From: Bacteroidota bacterium
GTDB taxonomy: Bacteria; Bacteroidota; Bacteroidia; 2-12-FULL-35-15
DNA length: 64,000 nucleotides
Assembly (NCBI GenBank): GCA_025963725.1
Contig: JAOQAE010000003.1
Location: forward strand, 496,001 to 560,000
Direction: 5' to 3'
Part shown: piece by piece, positions 53,680 through 63,300 of the stretch
Numbering within the stretch: position 1 is the stretch's first letter
How the letters are laid out: each line of letters starts with the position of its first letter
Made by a program: the position numbers and the translations under genes
Notes under the pieces: model-generated
The model's database searches: none
Told to the model about the DNA's origin: nothing
What the model saw: only the letters and a program-made list of their open reading frames with translations

Positions 53680-53961
53680 TTAATTTTTCTTTGATTTTTT
53701 CTCCTTCTTGTCCGACATATCCATCACCCACTTCACCATTTCATCAAACACAGTAGTATTGAGCGAGTAGGTGACGAACTGCCCTTCCTTGATCGACATC
53801 ACCACGTTGGCCTGCCTCAGCAGGTCCAGGTGATGCGAAATGCTCGGCTTGCTAATGGAAAAATAATCGGCGATCTCACCTGCCGTCATGTCCCTTTTCC
53901 GCAGCAGCTCTATGATCTGCCGCCTTGTAGGATCGCCCAGCGCTTTGAATAAAAGGTTCAT
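53680..53961 (-). CDS. ArsR-family repressor, SdpR-like
   Basis: 93 residues, a compact winged helix-turn-helix: LFKALGDPTRRQIIELLRKR, DMTAGEIADYFSISKPSISH (recognition helix), HLDLLRQANVV and the wing SIKEGQFVTYSLN. No ArsR metal-binding CxC motif, which fits the SdpR type that senses a membrane partner in place of a metal. It likely represses its own operon through the palindrome at 53984-54003, which lies 22 bp upstream of the start codon. The C-terminus is a Lys-rich tail. Confidence 0.9.
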   Translation of the reverse strand: MNLLFKALGDPTRRQIIELLRKRDMTAGEIADYFSISKPSISHHLDLLRQANVVMSIKEGQFVTYSLNTTVFDEMVKWVMDMSDKKEKKSKKN

Positions 53962-53983
53962 CAGGTATGGTTAGTAATTATAT

Positions 53984-54003
53984 ATTTAGACAAATGTCTA
54001 AAT
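53984..54003. promoter_or_regulatory. Operator palindrome for the SdpR-like repressor
   Basis: ATTTAGACAAATGTCTAAAT is a perfect 9-2-9 dyad in the sdpR-pgk gap. Size and position suit a dimeric ArsR protein. It sits between divergent genes and could also affect the far side, but pgk has its own promoter 70 bp further. Confidence 0.6.
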
Positions 54004-54071
54004 ACTCTGCAACATGGCAAAATTTTTTAACAGATTTTTTTTAATTCCCGCCCGCGCTGAGCGAGAAACAT

Positions 54072-54079
54072 TATTTTTG
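54072..54079 (+). promoter_or_regulatory. -7 element of pgk
   Basis: TATTTTTG fits TAnnTTTG and lies 34 bp before ATG 54114. It implies that the in-frame TTG at 54087 is at or just after the transcript start and is not the start codon. No clear -33 TTG. Confidence 0.45.
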
Positions 54080-54113
54080 CGGGGATTTGACCGTAACCTC
54101 TAAAGCATTATTT

Positions 54114-55304
54114 ATGAAAACCGTAGACGACTATAATTTTTCCGGCCAGAAAGCCCTGATCCGTGTTGATTTTAATGTTCCCCTGGACGATCAGTTCAGC
54201 GTAACCGATGATACGCGCATCCGTGCTGCGCTTCCAACCATCAACAAGATCCTGAAGGATGGCGGGGCCGTTATTTTAATGTCGCACCTCGGCCGTCCCA
54301 AAGAAGGCCCTGCCGATAAATATTCTTTAAAGCATGTGGTAGATCATTTAAGCAAGCTGCTGGGTAGGCCTGTTGCCTTTGCCCCTGATTGCATTGGCGA
54401 CGACGCTAAAAACGCTTCAAACAACCTGAAACCGGGCGAAGTGCTGCTGCTGGAAAACCTCCGCTTTTACAAGGAAGAGGAAAAAGGCGATGTGGAATTC
54501 GCAAAAAAGCTTTCCGCAAACGGAACGTTCTATGTGAACGATGCCTTCGGAACAGCGCACAGGGCGCACGCTTCCACTGCCGTGATCGCACAGTTCTTTC
54601 CGCAGAACAAATGCTTCGGGTATGTGATGAGCGGAGAGCTGGCATCGGTTGATAAAGTGCTGAACAACTCCGAAAAGCCCTTCACTGCTATCATGGGCGG
54701 CGCCAAGGTGTCGGACAAGATCCTGATCCTCGAGCAGCTGATCAACAAAGCGGATAACATCATCATTGGCGGAGGCATGGCATTTACCTTTGTGAAGGCA
54801 CAGGGCGGAAACGTTGGAAAATCGCTGGTTGAAGAGGATAAATTGCAGACGGCGCTCAACATCCTTGCAGATGCGAAATCCAAGGGCGTGAACATTTATA
54901 TCCCCGTGGATGCGGTGGTGGCCGATAGCTTTTCCAATGATGCAAAGACACAAACCGTTGATATAAATAATATTCCCGATGGCTGGATGGGCCTCGATAT
55001 CGGGCCTGAAACGGAAAAGATCTTTTCGGATGTGATCGCCTTTTCAAAAACCATTTTATGGAACGGCCCGATGGGCGTGTTTGAAATGAGCTCCTTTGAG
55101 CACGGCACCAAAAAGGTGGCAATGGCCATCGCTTCAGCTACGGAAGGCACTGCGTTTTCATTGATCGGCGGTGGCGACAGCGTTGCGGCCATCAATAAAT
55201 ACGAGCTTGCAGAAAAGGTTTCCTATGTATCTACCGGCGGCGGCGCGCTCCTGGAATACATTGAGAGCGGAAGTTTGCCGGGCGTTGACGCGATCGGGAA
55301 GTAA
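54114..55304 (+). CDS. pgk: Phosphoglycerate kinase
   Basis: 396 residues, normal length, from ATG 54114 ([20 protein letters not shown]). Signature [19 protein letters not shown], the basic-patch segment [31 protein letters not shown] and the nucleotide motif IGGGDSVAA. It converts 1,3-bisphosphoglycerate and ADP to 3-phosphoglycerate and ATP in glycolysis. Single-gene unit, divergent from sdpR and convergent with ybeY (3 bp between stops). Confidence 0.97.
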   Translation: MKTVDDYNFSGQKALIRVDFNVPLDDQFSVTDDTRIRAALPTINKILKDGGAVILMSHLGRPKEGPADKYSLKHVVDHLSKLLGRPVAFAPDCIGDDAKNASNNLKPGEVLLLENLRFYKEEEKGDVEFAKKLSANGTFYVNDAFGTAHRAHASTAVIAQFFPQNKCFGYVMSGELASVDKVLNNSEKPFTAIMGGAKVSDKILILEQLINKADNIIIGGGMAFTFVKAQGGNVGKSLVEEDKLQTALNILADAKSKGVNIYIPVDAVVADSFSNDAKTQTVDINNIPDGWMGLDIGPETEKIFSDVIAFSKTILWNGPMGVFEMSSFEHGTKKVAMAIASATEGTAFSLIGGGDSVAAINKYELAEKVSYVSTGGGALLEYIESGSLPGVDAIGK

Positions 55305-55307
55305 CTC

Positions 55308-55733
55308 TTAAAGCTTCAGCAGCCTCAAGCACTTGTCCTCCTCCATCGTCATTTCCTCCTTCGCTGCCTTTGTTTTGTCCTTATAGCCAAGCAAATGCAG
55401 CGTACCGTGAATGATGATCCGGTGGAGCTCATTTTCAAATGATTTGGAGAATTTTCCGGCGTTTTCTTTTACGCGGTCAATGCTGATGAAAATATCGCCG
55501 GAAACGGGCAATTTCACATCTTCCTTCGAATAATCAAAGGTGATGATATCGGTATAGGTATCGTGATCGAGGTATTGCTTGTTAATGCCCAGCAGGTGCT
55601 CATCCGAGCAGAAAATAAAGTTCAGGTCACCGATTTTCCGCTTCTTTTTCTCAATAACGGAGCTGATCCATTTTTTCAGGATGGCCTTGTTCTTCAGGCT
55701 GAATTTTATGTCTTCTGTATGGAAAGTGATCAT
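55308..55733 (-). CDS. ybeY: Endoribonuclease YbeY
   Basis: 141 residues. The C-terminal metal motif reads HRIIIHGTLHLLGYKDKTK: two of the three zinc His residues are present (HGTLH), while the third, usually in GxDH, is replaced by KDK. I recall this variant in other Bacteroidota YbeY proteins, so it need not mean loss of function. N-terminal strand pattern and INKQYLDHDTYTDIITFDY are standard. YbeY acts in 16S rRNA 3'-end maturation and ribosome quality control. Confidence 0.9.
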   Translation of the reverse strand: MITFHTEDIKFSLKNKAILKKWISSVIEKKKRKIGDLNFIFCSDEHLLGINKQYLDHDTYTDIITFDYSKEDVKLPVSGDIFISIDRVKENAGKFSKSFENELHRIIIHGTLHLLGYKDKTKAAKEEMTMEEDKCLRLLKL

Positions 55734-55743
55734 TGTTTGTTTT

Positions 55744-57126
55744 TTATTTCATTCCCTTTCGCTCTCTCCACATCTGGTTGAACGATTTCGGCGCTACCTG
55801 CGGCAGGTCTCTTCTTTCACCCCATTGCTTTTTAAAGAACTGCCTGATCATAAAGTTTTTCAGCTTCGCTCCTCCTTTGTCCATCTTGCCTCGCTTCAGC
55901 ATCGCGCCTTTCCAGAAGAACCACACCCAGTTCTCCGTTTTGGTGGTAAAGCCTTTCTGAACGGCATCGCTCCTGTTGAGCAGCAGCAGCTTGTGGATAT
56001 CAATTTTAACCGGGCATACATCCGTGCATTTTCCGCAGAGCGTGGAGGCGTAGCTCAGGTGCTTGAACTCGTCCATTCCCCTGAAATACGGCGTGATCAC
56101 CGATCCGATCGGGCCGCTGTAGGTGGTGCCGTAGGTATGGCCGCCAACCGTCTGGTAAACCGGACAGGCGTTGAGGCAGGCGCCGCAGCGGATACAGGAT
56201 AGGGCCCTGCGCTGCTCTGTTTCGGCGAGTAAATTCGTACGGCCGTTATCGAGCAGGATCACGTACATTTCGTCCGGCCCGTCGGTTTCCCCGGCCTGCT
56301 TCGGGCCGCTGTAAATGGTATTGTAAACGGTCATCTGCTGGCCTGTTCCATGCGTGGCCAGCAGCGGCCAGAACAGGTCAAGGTCCATGATGGAAGGGAT
56401 CACTTTTTCCAGCCCTACGATCACGATCTGCACTTTCGGGAACGACATCGACAGCAGCCCGTTCCCCTCATTCTCAGAAACGGCAACAGCCCCGGTATCG
56501 GCGATCAGGAAATTGCCTCCGCTTACCCCTACTTCTGCCTTGCTGTATTTTTCACGCAACTGCAGGCGCACATACGTAGTGATCTGCTCCGGTGTCCAGT
56601 TGGGCGGAGTGCCCTTTTTCTCATGAAATGTTTTCGCCACATCCTCTTTCGATAAATGCATGGCGGGCGTTACAATATGGTATGGCGGCTCTTTCCTCAG
56701 CTGAACGATGTATTCGCCGAGGTCTGTTTCAATGCTTTCTATTCCGTTCTTCTCCAGCTCTTCGTTGAACTGCACTTCTTCCGTGGTCATTGATTTGGCC
56801 TTTACCACCGTTTTTGCGTTCACCTTTTTCATGATCTGCAGCGATTCCCGCACAGCTTCCTCCGCATCCTGCGCCCAGATCACTTTTCCGCCGCGCTTGA
56901 TGAATGCGGCTTCAAATTCTATTAAGTATTTTTCGAGGTTGTCGACCGCCTTTTGCTTGGTGGCTGCAGCCCGGGTGCGCGCCAGCTCGTGATTGGAGAA
57001 CTGCTCTTTCCCTTCCAGCACCTTTTTATCGTACTGCGCAATGTTGTAGCCGATGGTTTGGCGATGCGTCCTGTCAAAGGCTTTCTTCTCTGACCTTTCT
57101 AAAAATAATTCGAGTTCTTTCGACAT
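55744..57126 (-). CDS. lutB: LutB-type iron-sulfur protein
   Basis: 460 residues. N-terminal LUD domain (about 60-300: GNFLIADTGAVAVSENEGNG, THGTGQQMTVYNTIYSGPK) and two 4Fe-4S cluster motifs, CIRCGACLNACPVY and CGKCTDVCPVKI. The C-terminal region ends NQMWRERKGMK. In Bacillus, LutABC oxidises L-lactate; LutB is the Fe-S subunit. Here lutA and lutC are not adjacent, so the partners must be elsewhere or the protein has another electron-transfer role. Cytoplasmic. Confidence 0.9.
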   Translation of the reverse strand: MSKELELFLERSEKKAFDRTHRQTIGYNIAQYDKKVLEGKEQFSNHELARTRAAATKQKAVDNLEKYLIEFEAAFIKRGGKVIWAQDAEEAVRESLQIMKKVNAKTVVKAKSMTTEEVQFNEELEKNGIESIETDLGEYIVQLRKEPPYHIVTPAMHLSKEDVAKTFHEKKGTPPNWTPEQITTYVRLQLREKYSKAEVGVSGGNFLIADTGAVAVSENEGNGLLSMSFPKVQIVIVGLEKVIPSIMDLDLFWPLLATHGTGQQMTVYNTIYSGPKQAGETDGPDEMYVILLDNGRTNLLAETEQRRALSCIRCGACLNACPVYQTVGGHTYGTTYSGPIGSVITPYFRGMDEFKHLSYASTLCGKCTDVCPVKIDIHKLLLLNRSDAVQKGFTTKTENWVWFFWKGAMLKRGKMDKGGAKLKNFMIRQFFKKQWGERRDLPQVAPKSFNQMWRERKGMK

Positions 57127-57167
57127 CTTTTATATTCGTAAAATTCGTTTTGATTCGTTATCCGTAC

Positions 57168-58706
57168 CTACTTCTTATTCGAATCCACCTTGATCCGCTC
57201 ATCCCTGTTTGCCAGCTCCCACGCGGTAAAAAATACCAGCTTCGTGATCTTTTCCATTTTTGCAAAATCGATCTTTTCCACTTCGTCCGTTTCCTTATGG
57301 TAATCGGCATGAACTCCGTTGAAATAGAAGATCACCGGGATGCCGTTCTTCGCGAAATTATAATGGTCGGAGCGGTAATAAAAACGGTTCCTGTCGTTCT
57401 CATCGTTGAACGTATAATCCAGTTCCAGGTTGGTGTAGGCCTTGTTTGCATTCTCGCTGATGGCATTCAGCTGGGAGCTTAGTTTATCGGATCCGATCAG
57501 GTAGACGTAATTCGGATTTCCCGTATGCTTTTCATCCAGCCTCCCGATCATGTCGATGTTAAGGTCGCAAACGGTATTTTTCAGCGGGAATTCGGGGTGG
57601 TCGGCATAATAAGAGGAGCCCAGCAACCCTTTCTCTTCCCCGGAAACGGTCATGAACAGCATGCTCCTCCTTGAGCCGTGCCCTTCCCTTTTTGCTTTCG
57701 CGAAGGCTTCCGCCAGCTGGATCACGGCAACGGTTCCCGAGCCGTCATCGTCGGCGCCGTTAAACACCACGGTGCCGTCAATGCCCAGGTGGTCGTAATG
57801 CGCCGTGATCACGATCAGCTCCTCCTTCAGGTCGCTGCCTTCAATATAGCCCAGCACATTCTCCGCTTCTATCTTCTGCACCGTATTCTTTATAATGATC
57901 GCGAATTTTGTTTTTGCCGTCTTTTTATAAGGCTTTCCGCTCGAGGAGATCTTCTTTTTCACTTTCTCAACGTTCGTCCTTTTAAGGATGGCATTTGCCA
58001 TTTCCGTTGAAATATAGATCACAGGCATTTCCTTCCTGCCAAGGTCCAGCTTCATAGATGGCGATTCCAGCTTGTGCTTGTTATCTTGTATGCCTTTCCG
58101 GATATCATCCACCACTATAAGTAACGCCATTGCGCCTTTTTCACGGGCTTTTTCGGGCTTCAGCTTATAGTAGGTGCTCCAGAGCGAGGGCGTTTTTTTA
58201 CCGCTGATAAGCGAAACCGAATCCTTGCCATAAGGCTCGCCTCCCATGATCATCACCACGCGGCCTTTTACATCGGCTTCCCTGTAATCGCTGTATGCCG
58301 GTTCATCAATTCCATAGCCCAGGAACAGCACATTGCCGGTATTGATGGTTTGCTCCGTTTGTCCCGGGAAGCTGTAATAATCCTGGTTGCCGGCGTATGT
58401 TCTGCCGTTAATAGAAACTTCCGCCGGGGCCGGCAGAATGAGGTTCAGGGGATAATGCTGGAAATAGGTGTTTTCCTTATAAGGCGGGATCCCGGCAGCT
58501 TTAAATTGTGCTGCAATATACTCCGCAGCCATTTTCTGCCCTTTTTTGCCTGTTTCGCGGCCTTCGTATTCATCGGAAGCCAGCACATGCAGGTTTTTGC
58601 TCATTCCTGCTGCGGAAATGTTTTGGGAATAGCGGAGGGCGATGGTGTCCTTCTGCGCCGAAAGGATGGTAGGGAAAAGTAAAAGGAGTATTGTTTTTTT
58701 TATCAT
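57168..58706 (-). CDS. M28-family metallopeptidase with PA-like domain
   Basis: 512 residues with a signal peptide (MIKKTILLLLFPTILSAQ). N-terminal region with SDEYEGRETGKKGQ, PA-like insert (about 120-290) and M28 catalytic domain: HYDHLGIDG (zinc His), GADDDGSGT (bridging Asp), SGEEKGLLGSSYY (catalytic Glu), DLNIDMIGR and FYYRSDHYNFAKNGIP. It is an aminopeptidase-type exopeptidase, probably periplasmic or secreted, used in peptide scavenging. Confidence 0.93.
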   Translation of the reverse strand: MIKKTILLLLFPTILSAQKDTIALRYSQNISAAGMSKNLHVLASDEYEGRETGKKGQKMAAEYIAAQFKAAGIPPYKENTYFQHYPLNLILPAPAEVSINGRTYAGNQDYYSFPGQTEQTINTGNVLFLGYGIDEPAYSDYREADVKGRVVMIMGGEPYGKDSVSLISGKKTPSLWSTYYKLKPEKAREKGAMALLIVVDDIRKGIQDNKHKLESPSMKLDLGRKEMPVIYISTEMANAILKRTNVEKVKKKISSSGKPYKKTAKTKFAIIIKNTVQKIEAENVLGYIEGSDLKEELIVITAHYDHLGIDGTVVFNGADDDGSGTVAVIQLAEAFAKAKREGHGSRRSMLFMTVSGEEKGLLGSSYYADHPEFPLKNTVCDLNIDMIGRLDEKHTGNPNYVYLIGSDKLSSQLNAISENANKAYTNLELDYTFNDENDRNRFYYRSDHYNFAKNGIPVIFYFNGVHADYHKETDEVEKIDFAKMEKITKLVFFTAWELANRDERIKVDSNKK

Positions 58707-58729
58707 ATTGCTTATATGCAGGTGGGCTT

Positions 58730-58770
58730 GCTACCCCTAACCCCTCCTACGAGGAGGGGAATGATCCTGC
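58730..58770. repeat. CCCCTCT-type hairpin repeat, copy 4
   Basis: CTACCCCTAACCCCTCCTAC then GAGGAGGGGAATGATCCTGC; stem CCCCTCCT/AGGAGGGG-like. Same family as copies at 44 and 48 kb. Further on, at 58843-58866, the reverse complement of element C of the parS array is found (GTTCTCGACTTCGCTCGAAC). These two repeats account for most of the 190-bp gap. Confidence 0.6.
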
Positions 58771-58898
58771 TAAACTTTACTTCAACACACAGATTTGTAG
58801 ATTCGTAACGATTCGCGATCCGTACCCCCTCCTCCACACGTTCTCGACTTCGCTCGAACTGACAACACACAAATTCGTATAAATTCGTAATTAGCAGA

Positions 58899-59333
58899 TT
58901 AACAGCCTTCTGTTATCTTCTTCACCCTCTCCGTATGCCTTCCGCCTTCAAAAGCCGTGGTAAAGAACACATCCAGGCATTTTTTCGCTTCTTCCTCCGA
59001 AATGTACCTTGCCGGCAGGGTAAGTATATTGGCATCATTGTGAAGCCTGGCCAGCTCTGCGATCTCCGCAGTCCAGCACAGGGCCGAACGGATGCCTTTA
59101 TGCTTGTTGGCCGTCATGTTGATCCCGTTCCCGCTTCCGCAGAGCAGCAATCCCCTGTCGAATTCCCCGCTTTCCACCGCGTTTGCCACCGGGTGTGCGA
59201 AATCCGGGTAATCGGCCCTCTCTTCGGAATAACAGCCGAAATCTTTTATTTCATAGCCTTTTGAACTTAAATAAGGCTTTAATTTTTCTTTTAACTGAAA
59301 TGCTGCATGATCGCAGCCGATCGCTATCTTCAT
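58899..59333 (-). CDS. rpiB: Ribose-5-phosphate isomerase B
   Basis: 144 residues, full length. Starts MKIAIGCDHAAFQLKEKL, has YPDFAHPVANAV, LLCGSGNGINMTANKHKGIR with the catalytic Cys of RpiB, the CWTAEIAELARLHNDANIL segment and GGRHTERV at the C-terminus. It interconverts ribose 5-phosphate and ribulose 5-phosphate in the pentose phosphate pathway. It is the first minus-strand gene leftward of the proposed origin. Confidence 0.96.
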   Translation of the reverse strand: MKIAIGCDHAAFQLKEKLKPYLSSKGYEIKDFGCYSEERADYPDFAHPVANAVESGEFDRGLLLCGSGNGINMTANKHKGIRSALCWTAEIAELARLHNDANILTLPARYISEEEAKKCLDVFFTTAFEGGRHTERVKKITEGC

Positions 59334-59339
59334 ACTATA

Positions 59340-59942
59340 TTATATAAGAGTTGGCATGACTTTTTAAATAATTCGTTTTTAAGCCCGTAACAACCAACAC
59401 GTTATGGGGGAAAAGGAAAAAACCGGCATTTTTCAGAAGGATAGGATCCCTGCTTTTGCCTGTAATTAACAGGTTTTTCACCTTATCAACACGTTTGTAA
59501 AGTTCAATAATAAAGTGCTGATAATTAGCGTTGTATTTTTCTTTTTATCAACACGCTTTCTGTTGATAAGAATGTTTACTGTGTTAAAAGTGTGGAATTT
59601 TTTCCTTGTTTTATCCGAATCTGCATCTCCATGTAAAAATTTCTGATAGTTCAAGCACAATCTTATCAGAAATACACACAGAAGCATCAACAGCTTTATA
59701 ACAGAATTAACAGTAACTTTGCAGCCGAGTTGTTAGGTGATAACTATACTAACACATTGTTCATAACACAGAACTATTCTATCATTCAGTTGTTTATACG
59801 CTAACAACTTCTTAATTACTGTTGATGGGATCTTAATAACGGTAAAAACAATGCTTTTGCGGTATTTTTATACAGCGGACTAACAGACCAACAACAACAA
59901 CATTTTTATAAAAATTTAATTATTTAAAAATATATTATTGAT
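59340..59942. other. Candidate chromosomal replication origin (oriC)
   Basis: About 600 bp of AT-rich DNA without a convincing gene, between divergent rpiB (minus) and nadA (plus). Exact TTATCAACA, a variant of the DnaA box TTATCCACA, occurs at 59483-59491, 59545-59553 and, inverted, 59561-59569; near forms TTATCCGAA (about 59611) and TTATCAGAA (about 59663) follow. The last 40 bp (59902-59942) are almost pure A and T, suitable as an unwinding element. mnmG (gidA), a classical origin neighbour, and parS sites lie within 4 kb. The short frame 59478-59690 on the minus strand is judged a chance frame. Confidence 0.55.
59714..59721 (+). promoter_or_regulatory. Possible -7 element within the origin gap
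   Basis: TAACTTTG fits TAnnTTTG and faces nadA, 222 bp upstream. It could drive nadA or an origin transcript. No clear -33. Confidence 0.3.
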
Positions 59943-60929
59943 ATGGGTATCGATTTGCTCAGCAAAGGTTTTATGGATGTTCCGGTGGATTTTTCTTTAG
60001 ATTTGTTCTCTGAAATCCAGAAACTCAAAAAAGAAAAAAATGCCATCATCCTTGCCCACTACTACCAGGACGCCGATATCCAGGATATTGCCGACTACAT
60101 CGGCGACAGCCTCGGCTTATCCCAGCAGGCTGCGAAAACGGATGCCGATGTCATTGTTTTCGCCGGGGTTCACTTCATGGCTGAGACAGCAAAAATTTTA
60201 TGCCCAAACAAAAAAGTATTGCTCCCGGACCTTCGTGCAGGATGCTCACTGGCCGATTCATGCCCTGCAGACAAATTTGCGGAATTCAAAAAGCAATATC
60301 CCGATCACCTGGTGATCTCGTACATCAACTGCACAGCTGAGCTCAAAACACTCACCGACATTGTCTGCACTTCCACAAATGCCGTTCAGATCGTTGAGAG
60401 CCTTCCGAAGGACCAGAAGATCATCTTTGCCCCCGACAAGAATTTAGGCGCTTATATCAAAAAGAAAACAGGCCGTGATATGGTTTTATGGGATGGCGCC
60501 TGCATGGTGCATGAGCTCTTTTCCCTGGAGAAAATTGTTAAATTAAAAGCACAGCACCCGGGTGCAAAGCTGCTGGCACATCCCGAATGCGAAGCTGCAT
60601 TGCTGGAGGTAGCCGACTACATTGGCAGCACAACCGGAATTTTAAATTATGCCACAAAATCCGATGCGAAGGAATTTATTGTTGCAACGGAAGCAGGGAT
60701 CATTCACCAGATGGAGAAAGCTAACCCGGGGAAGATGTTTATACCCGCTCCACCCACTAATTCCTGCGCCTGCAATGATTGTCCCCACATGAAGCTGAAC
60801 ACGCTTGAAAAGCTCTATAATTGCCTTAAATACGAACAGCCGGAGATCATTCTTGCTCCTGAGCTGATCGAACAGGCAAAAAAACCGATCATACGCATGC
60901 TCGATTTATCGGCTCAGATGGGTTTATAG
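59943..60929 (+). CDS. nadA: Quinolinate synthase A
   Basis: 328 residues. Starts in a segment leading to [20 protein letters not shown], then [30 protein letters not shown] (first cluster Cys), [20 protein letters not shown] (second), and [14 protein letters not shown] near the C-terminus (third). These three Cys hold the 4Fe-4S cluster. It condenses iminoaspartate with dihydroxyacetone phosphate in NAD synthesis. nadB and nadC are not nearby. It reads away from the candidate origin. Confidence 0.96.
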   Translation: MGIDLLSKGFMDVPVDFSLDLFSEIQKLKKEKNAIILAHYYQDADIQDIADYIGDSLGLSQQAAKTDADVIVFAGVHFMAETAKILCPNKKVLLPDLRAGCSLADSCPADKFAEFKKQYPDHLVISYINCTAELKTLTDIVCTSTNAVQIVESLPKDQKIIFAPDKNLGAYIKKKTGRDMVLWDGACMVHELFSLEKIVKLKAQHPGAKLLAHPECEAALLEVADYIGSTTGILNYATKSDAKEFIVATEAGIIHQMEKANPGKMFIPAPPTNSCACNDCPHMKLNTLEKLYNCLKYEQPEIILAPELIEQAKKPIIRMLDLSAQMGL

Positions 60930-60966
60930 TATAATTAATTGATTATTAAATAGTTACAATATATTT

Positions 60967-60998
60967 TTAGGTTAAAGTGCTTATAATCACTACTTTTG
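60967..60998 (+). promoter_or_regulatory. Promoter of mnmG
   Basis: TACTTTTG at 60991-60998 fits TAnnTTTG; a TTAG at 60967-60970 replaces TTTG at the -33 place, 20 bases upstream. The leader to ATG 61019 is about 15 bases. Confidence 0.45.
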
Positions 60999-61018
60999 CC
61001 GCCTTTTTAATTTAAGAA

Positions 61019-62935
61019 ATGTTTAAAGAATACGATGTTATAGTTGTTGGCGCCGGGCATGCCGGTTGTGAAGCCGCTGCTGCTGCTGCGAATATGGGAT
61101 CCTCTACGTTGCTCATCACCATGAACATGCAGACGATCGCACAGATGAGCTGCAACCCTGCTATGGGCGGAATTGCGAAGGGACAGATCGTTCGCGAAAT
61201 AGATGCCCTTGGCGGTTATTCCGGAATTGTGACAGATAAAACCGCTGTCCAGTTCAAAATGCTGAACCGTTCCAAAGGACCGGCAATGTGGAGTCCGCGT
61301 ACCCAAAGCGACCGTCACCGCTTTGCAGAAGAATGGAGATTGATGCTGGAAAATACCTCTAACCTCGATTTCTGGCAGGATATGGTAAAGTCGCTTATCA
61401 TTGAAGATGGAAAATTATGCGGCGTAGTTACCGGGATGGATATAGAGATCCGTTCAAAAGCCGTTGTGCTTACCAATGGAACTTTTCTAAATGGGATCAT
61501 TCACTTAGGTGAAAAACAATACGGCGGTGGCCGTGCCGGAGAGAAATCTTCAAAAGGAATTACTGAACAATTAATAGGTTTAGGCTTTGAAGCAGGCCGG
61601 ATGAAAACAGGGACTCCTCCGCGTGTGGATGGAAGATCACTCGACTATTCGAAGATGGAAATTCAGCACGGAGATGAGAATCCTTCCCGTTTTTCCTACC
61701 TTGATGTGCCCCAGTTTGAATTCAGAAAGCCTGCAGGAAAATCATCGGGTCTGAACTGGCCGGTTGGCCCGGAAGGTCAAATGCCATGTTTCATCACTTA
61801 CACAAATGATGAAGTGCATGAGATCCTGAGAACCGGGTTTGAAAAATCGCCGATGTTCACAGGACGCATCCAGGGATTGGGGCCAAGGTATTGCCCAAGC
61901 ATTGAAGATAAAATTACCCGTTTTGCAGAACGCGACCGTCACCAGCTTTTCGTTGAACCGGAAGGTTGGAATACTGTGGAGATCTATGTAAATGGGTTCT
62001 CCACTTCCCTGCCGGAAGATGTACAATACAAGGCATTGAAAAAGATCCCGGGATTTGAGAATGTAAAAATGTTCCGTCCGGGCTATGCCATTGAATACGA
62101 TTATTTTCCTCCTCAGCAGCTCAGCCTTACTTTAGAAACAAAGCCGGTCGAGAATTTATATTTCGCCGGTCAGATCAATGGAACAACAGGATATGAAGAA
62201 GCCGCCTGCCAGGGATTGATGGCGGGAATAAATGCTCACCTGAAAATAAATAATAAAGAGCCGTTTATACTGCAGCGCTCGGAAGCATACATTGGTGTGT
62301 TGATAGATGACCTTGTTACAAAAGGTACTGAAGAGCCTTACCGTATGTTTACCTCCCGCGCAGAATACCGCATTTTATTACGTCAGGATAATGCCGATGT
62401 TAGGTTAACTCCACGCTCTTATGAGCTCGGACTGGCATCGAAGGAACGCCTCGATAAGGTGAATGAAAAGATCAGAAATGCGAATGAGATCATCTCCTAT
62501 TTCAAAAAGGAAAGCATTGATCCGGAAGAGATCAATCCTGCCCTGGAAGTGATCGGCTCCTCCCCTATTACCCAAAAAGTAAAAATGTTCGGAGTGCTTA
62601 CGCGTCCTACGATCACTCTCTTAGACTTTGCATTGAGCTCCCCGAAAGTAAAAGAGTTCATTTCAAAATATGATTTAGAGAGCATTGAGCAAGCAGAGAT
62701 CCTAATGAAATATGAAGGTTATATTTCAAAGGAACATGAGTTGGCGGATAAACAAATTAAGCTGGAAGATCTGGTGCTGCATGACGACTTTGATTACAAA
62801 AGATTAACTTCTTTGTCAGCCGAAGCCCGCGAAAAATTAACCAAGATCCGACCAAGAACCATCGGACAGGCATCCCGTATTTCAGGGATCACTCCATCCG
62901 ATATTTCTATTTTAATGGTATATCTCGGAAGATAG
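61019..62935 (+). CDS. mnmG: tRNA uridine 5-carboxymethylaminomethyl enzyme MnmG
   Basis: 638 residues. FAD-binding [17 protein letters not shown] at the start, [20 protein letters not shown], the [14 protein letters not shown] signature with its conserved Cys, [19 protein letters not shown] and the C-terminal helical tRNA-binding domain ending [10 protein letters not shown]. With MnmE it modifies the wobble uridine of certain tRNAs. Formerly gidA, frequently next to oriC. The stop overlaps the first parS-like site (62934-62949). Confidence 0.97.
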   Translation: MFKEYDVIVVGAGHAGCEAAAAAANMGSSTLLITMNMQTIAQMSCNPAMGGIAKGQIVREIDALGGYSGIVTDKTAVQFKMLNRSKGPAMWSPRTQSDRHRFAEEWRLMLENTSNLDFWQDMVKSLIIEDGKLCGVVTGMDIEIRSKAVVLTNGTFLNGIIHLGEKQYGGGRAGEKSSKGITEQLIGLGFEAGRMKTGTPPRVDGRSLDYSKMEIQHGDENPSRFSYLDVPQFEFRKPAGKSSGLNWPVGPEGQMPCFITYTNDEVHEILRTGFEKSPMFTGRIQGLGPRYCPSIEDKITRFAERDRHQLFVEPEGWNTVEIYVNGFSTSLPEDVQYKALKKIPGFENVKMFRPGYAIEYDYFPPQQLSLTLETKPVENLYFAGQINGTTGYEEAACQGLMAGINAHLKINNKEPFILQRSEAYIGVLIDDLVTKGTEEPYRMFTSRAEYRILLRQDNADVRLTPRSYELGLASKERLDKVNEKIRNANEIISYFKKESIDPEEINPALEVIGSSPITQKVKMFGVLTRPTITLLDFALSSPKVKEFISKYDLESIEQAEILMKYEGYISKEHELADKQIKLEDLVLHDDFDYKRLTSLSAEAREKLTKIRPRTIGQASRISGITPSDISILMVYLGR

Positions 62936-62949
62936 TTCCACGTGAAACA
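62934..62949. promoter_or_regulatory. parS site 1 (ParB binding)
   Basis: AGTTCCACGTGAAACA matches the parS consensus TGTTNCACGTGAAACA at 15 of 16 positions. It overlaps the mnmG stop codon. Confidence 0.7.
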
Positions 62950-63284
62950 TATTACTAAGTGATATTAAAACATTAACCAGATTCTCGATGGCTGTAAATG
63001 TCACTTCGAGTTCGACCGCAGGGAGAGAATAATCATTACCGTTCGACTTGTTCTCGATACGCTCGTACCTCGCACTCGAACTGACGTTAGTACGATTTCG
63101 TCCGAGTATTGGTATCACTCCGGAAGAAGGATTTAGAATATTGTGTTCAATATGTTCCCGACCCATAGATGTCACTTCGAGTTCGACCGAAGGGAGAGTA
63201 TCGAGAAGTGAACATCACGTAAGAGGGGACGGTCTGTGATTTAAGCTTGTTCTTGTTCTTAAAGAGTATGTCAGGGATGATAGA

Positions 63285-63300
63285 TGTTTCACGTGAAACA
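63285..63300. promoter_or_regulatory. parS site 2 (ParB binding)
   Basis: TGTTTCACGTGAAACA, a perfect 16-bp palindrome and exact parS match. Confidence 0.8.

Noticed and set aside
59478-59690. 70-codon minus-strand frame in the origin gap
   Set aside because: Very Lys/Asn/Leu-rich as expected from AT-rich DNA, no motif, and it runs through the DnaA-like boxes.
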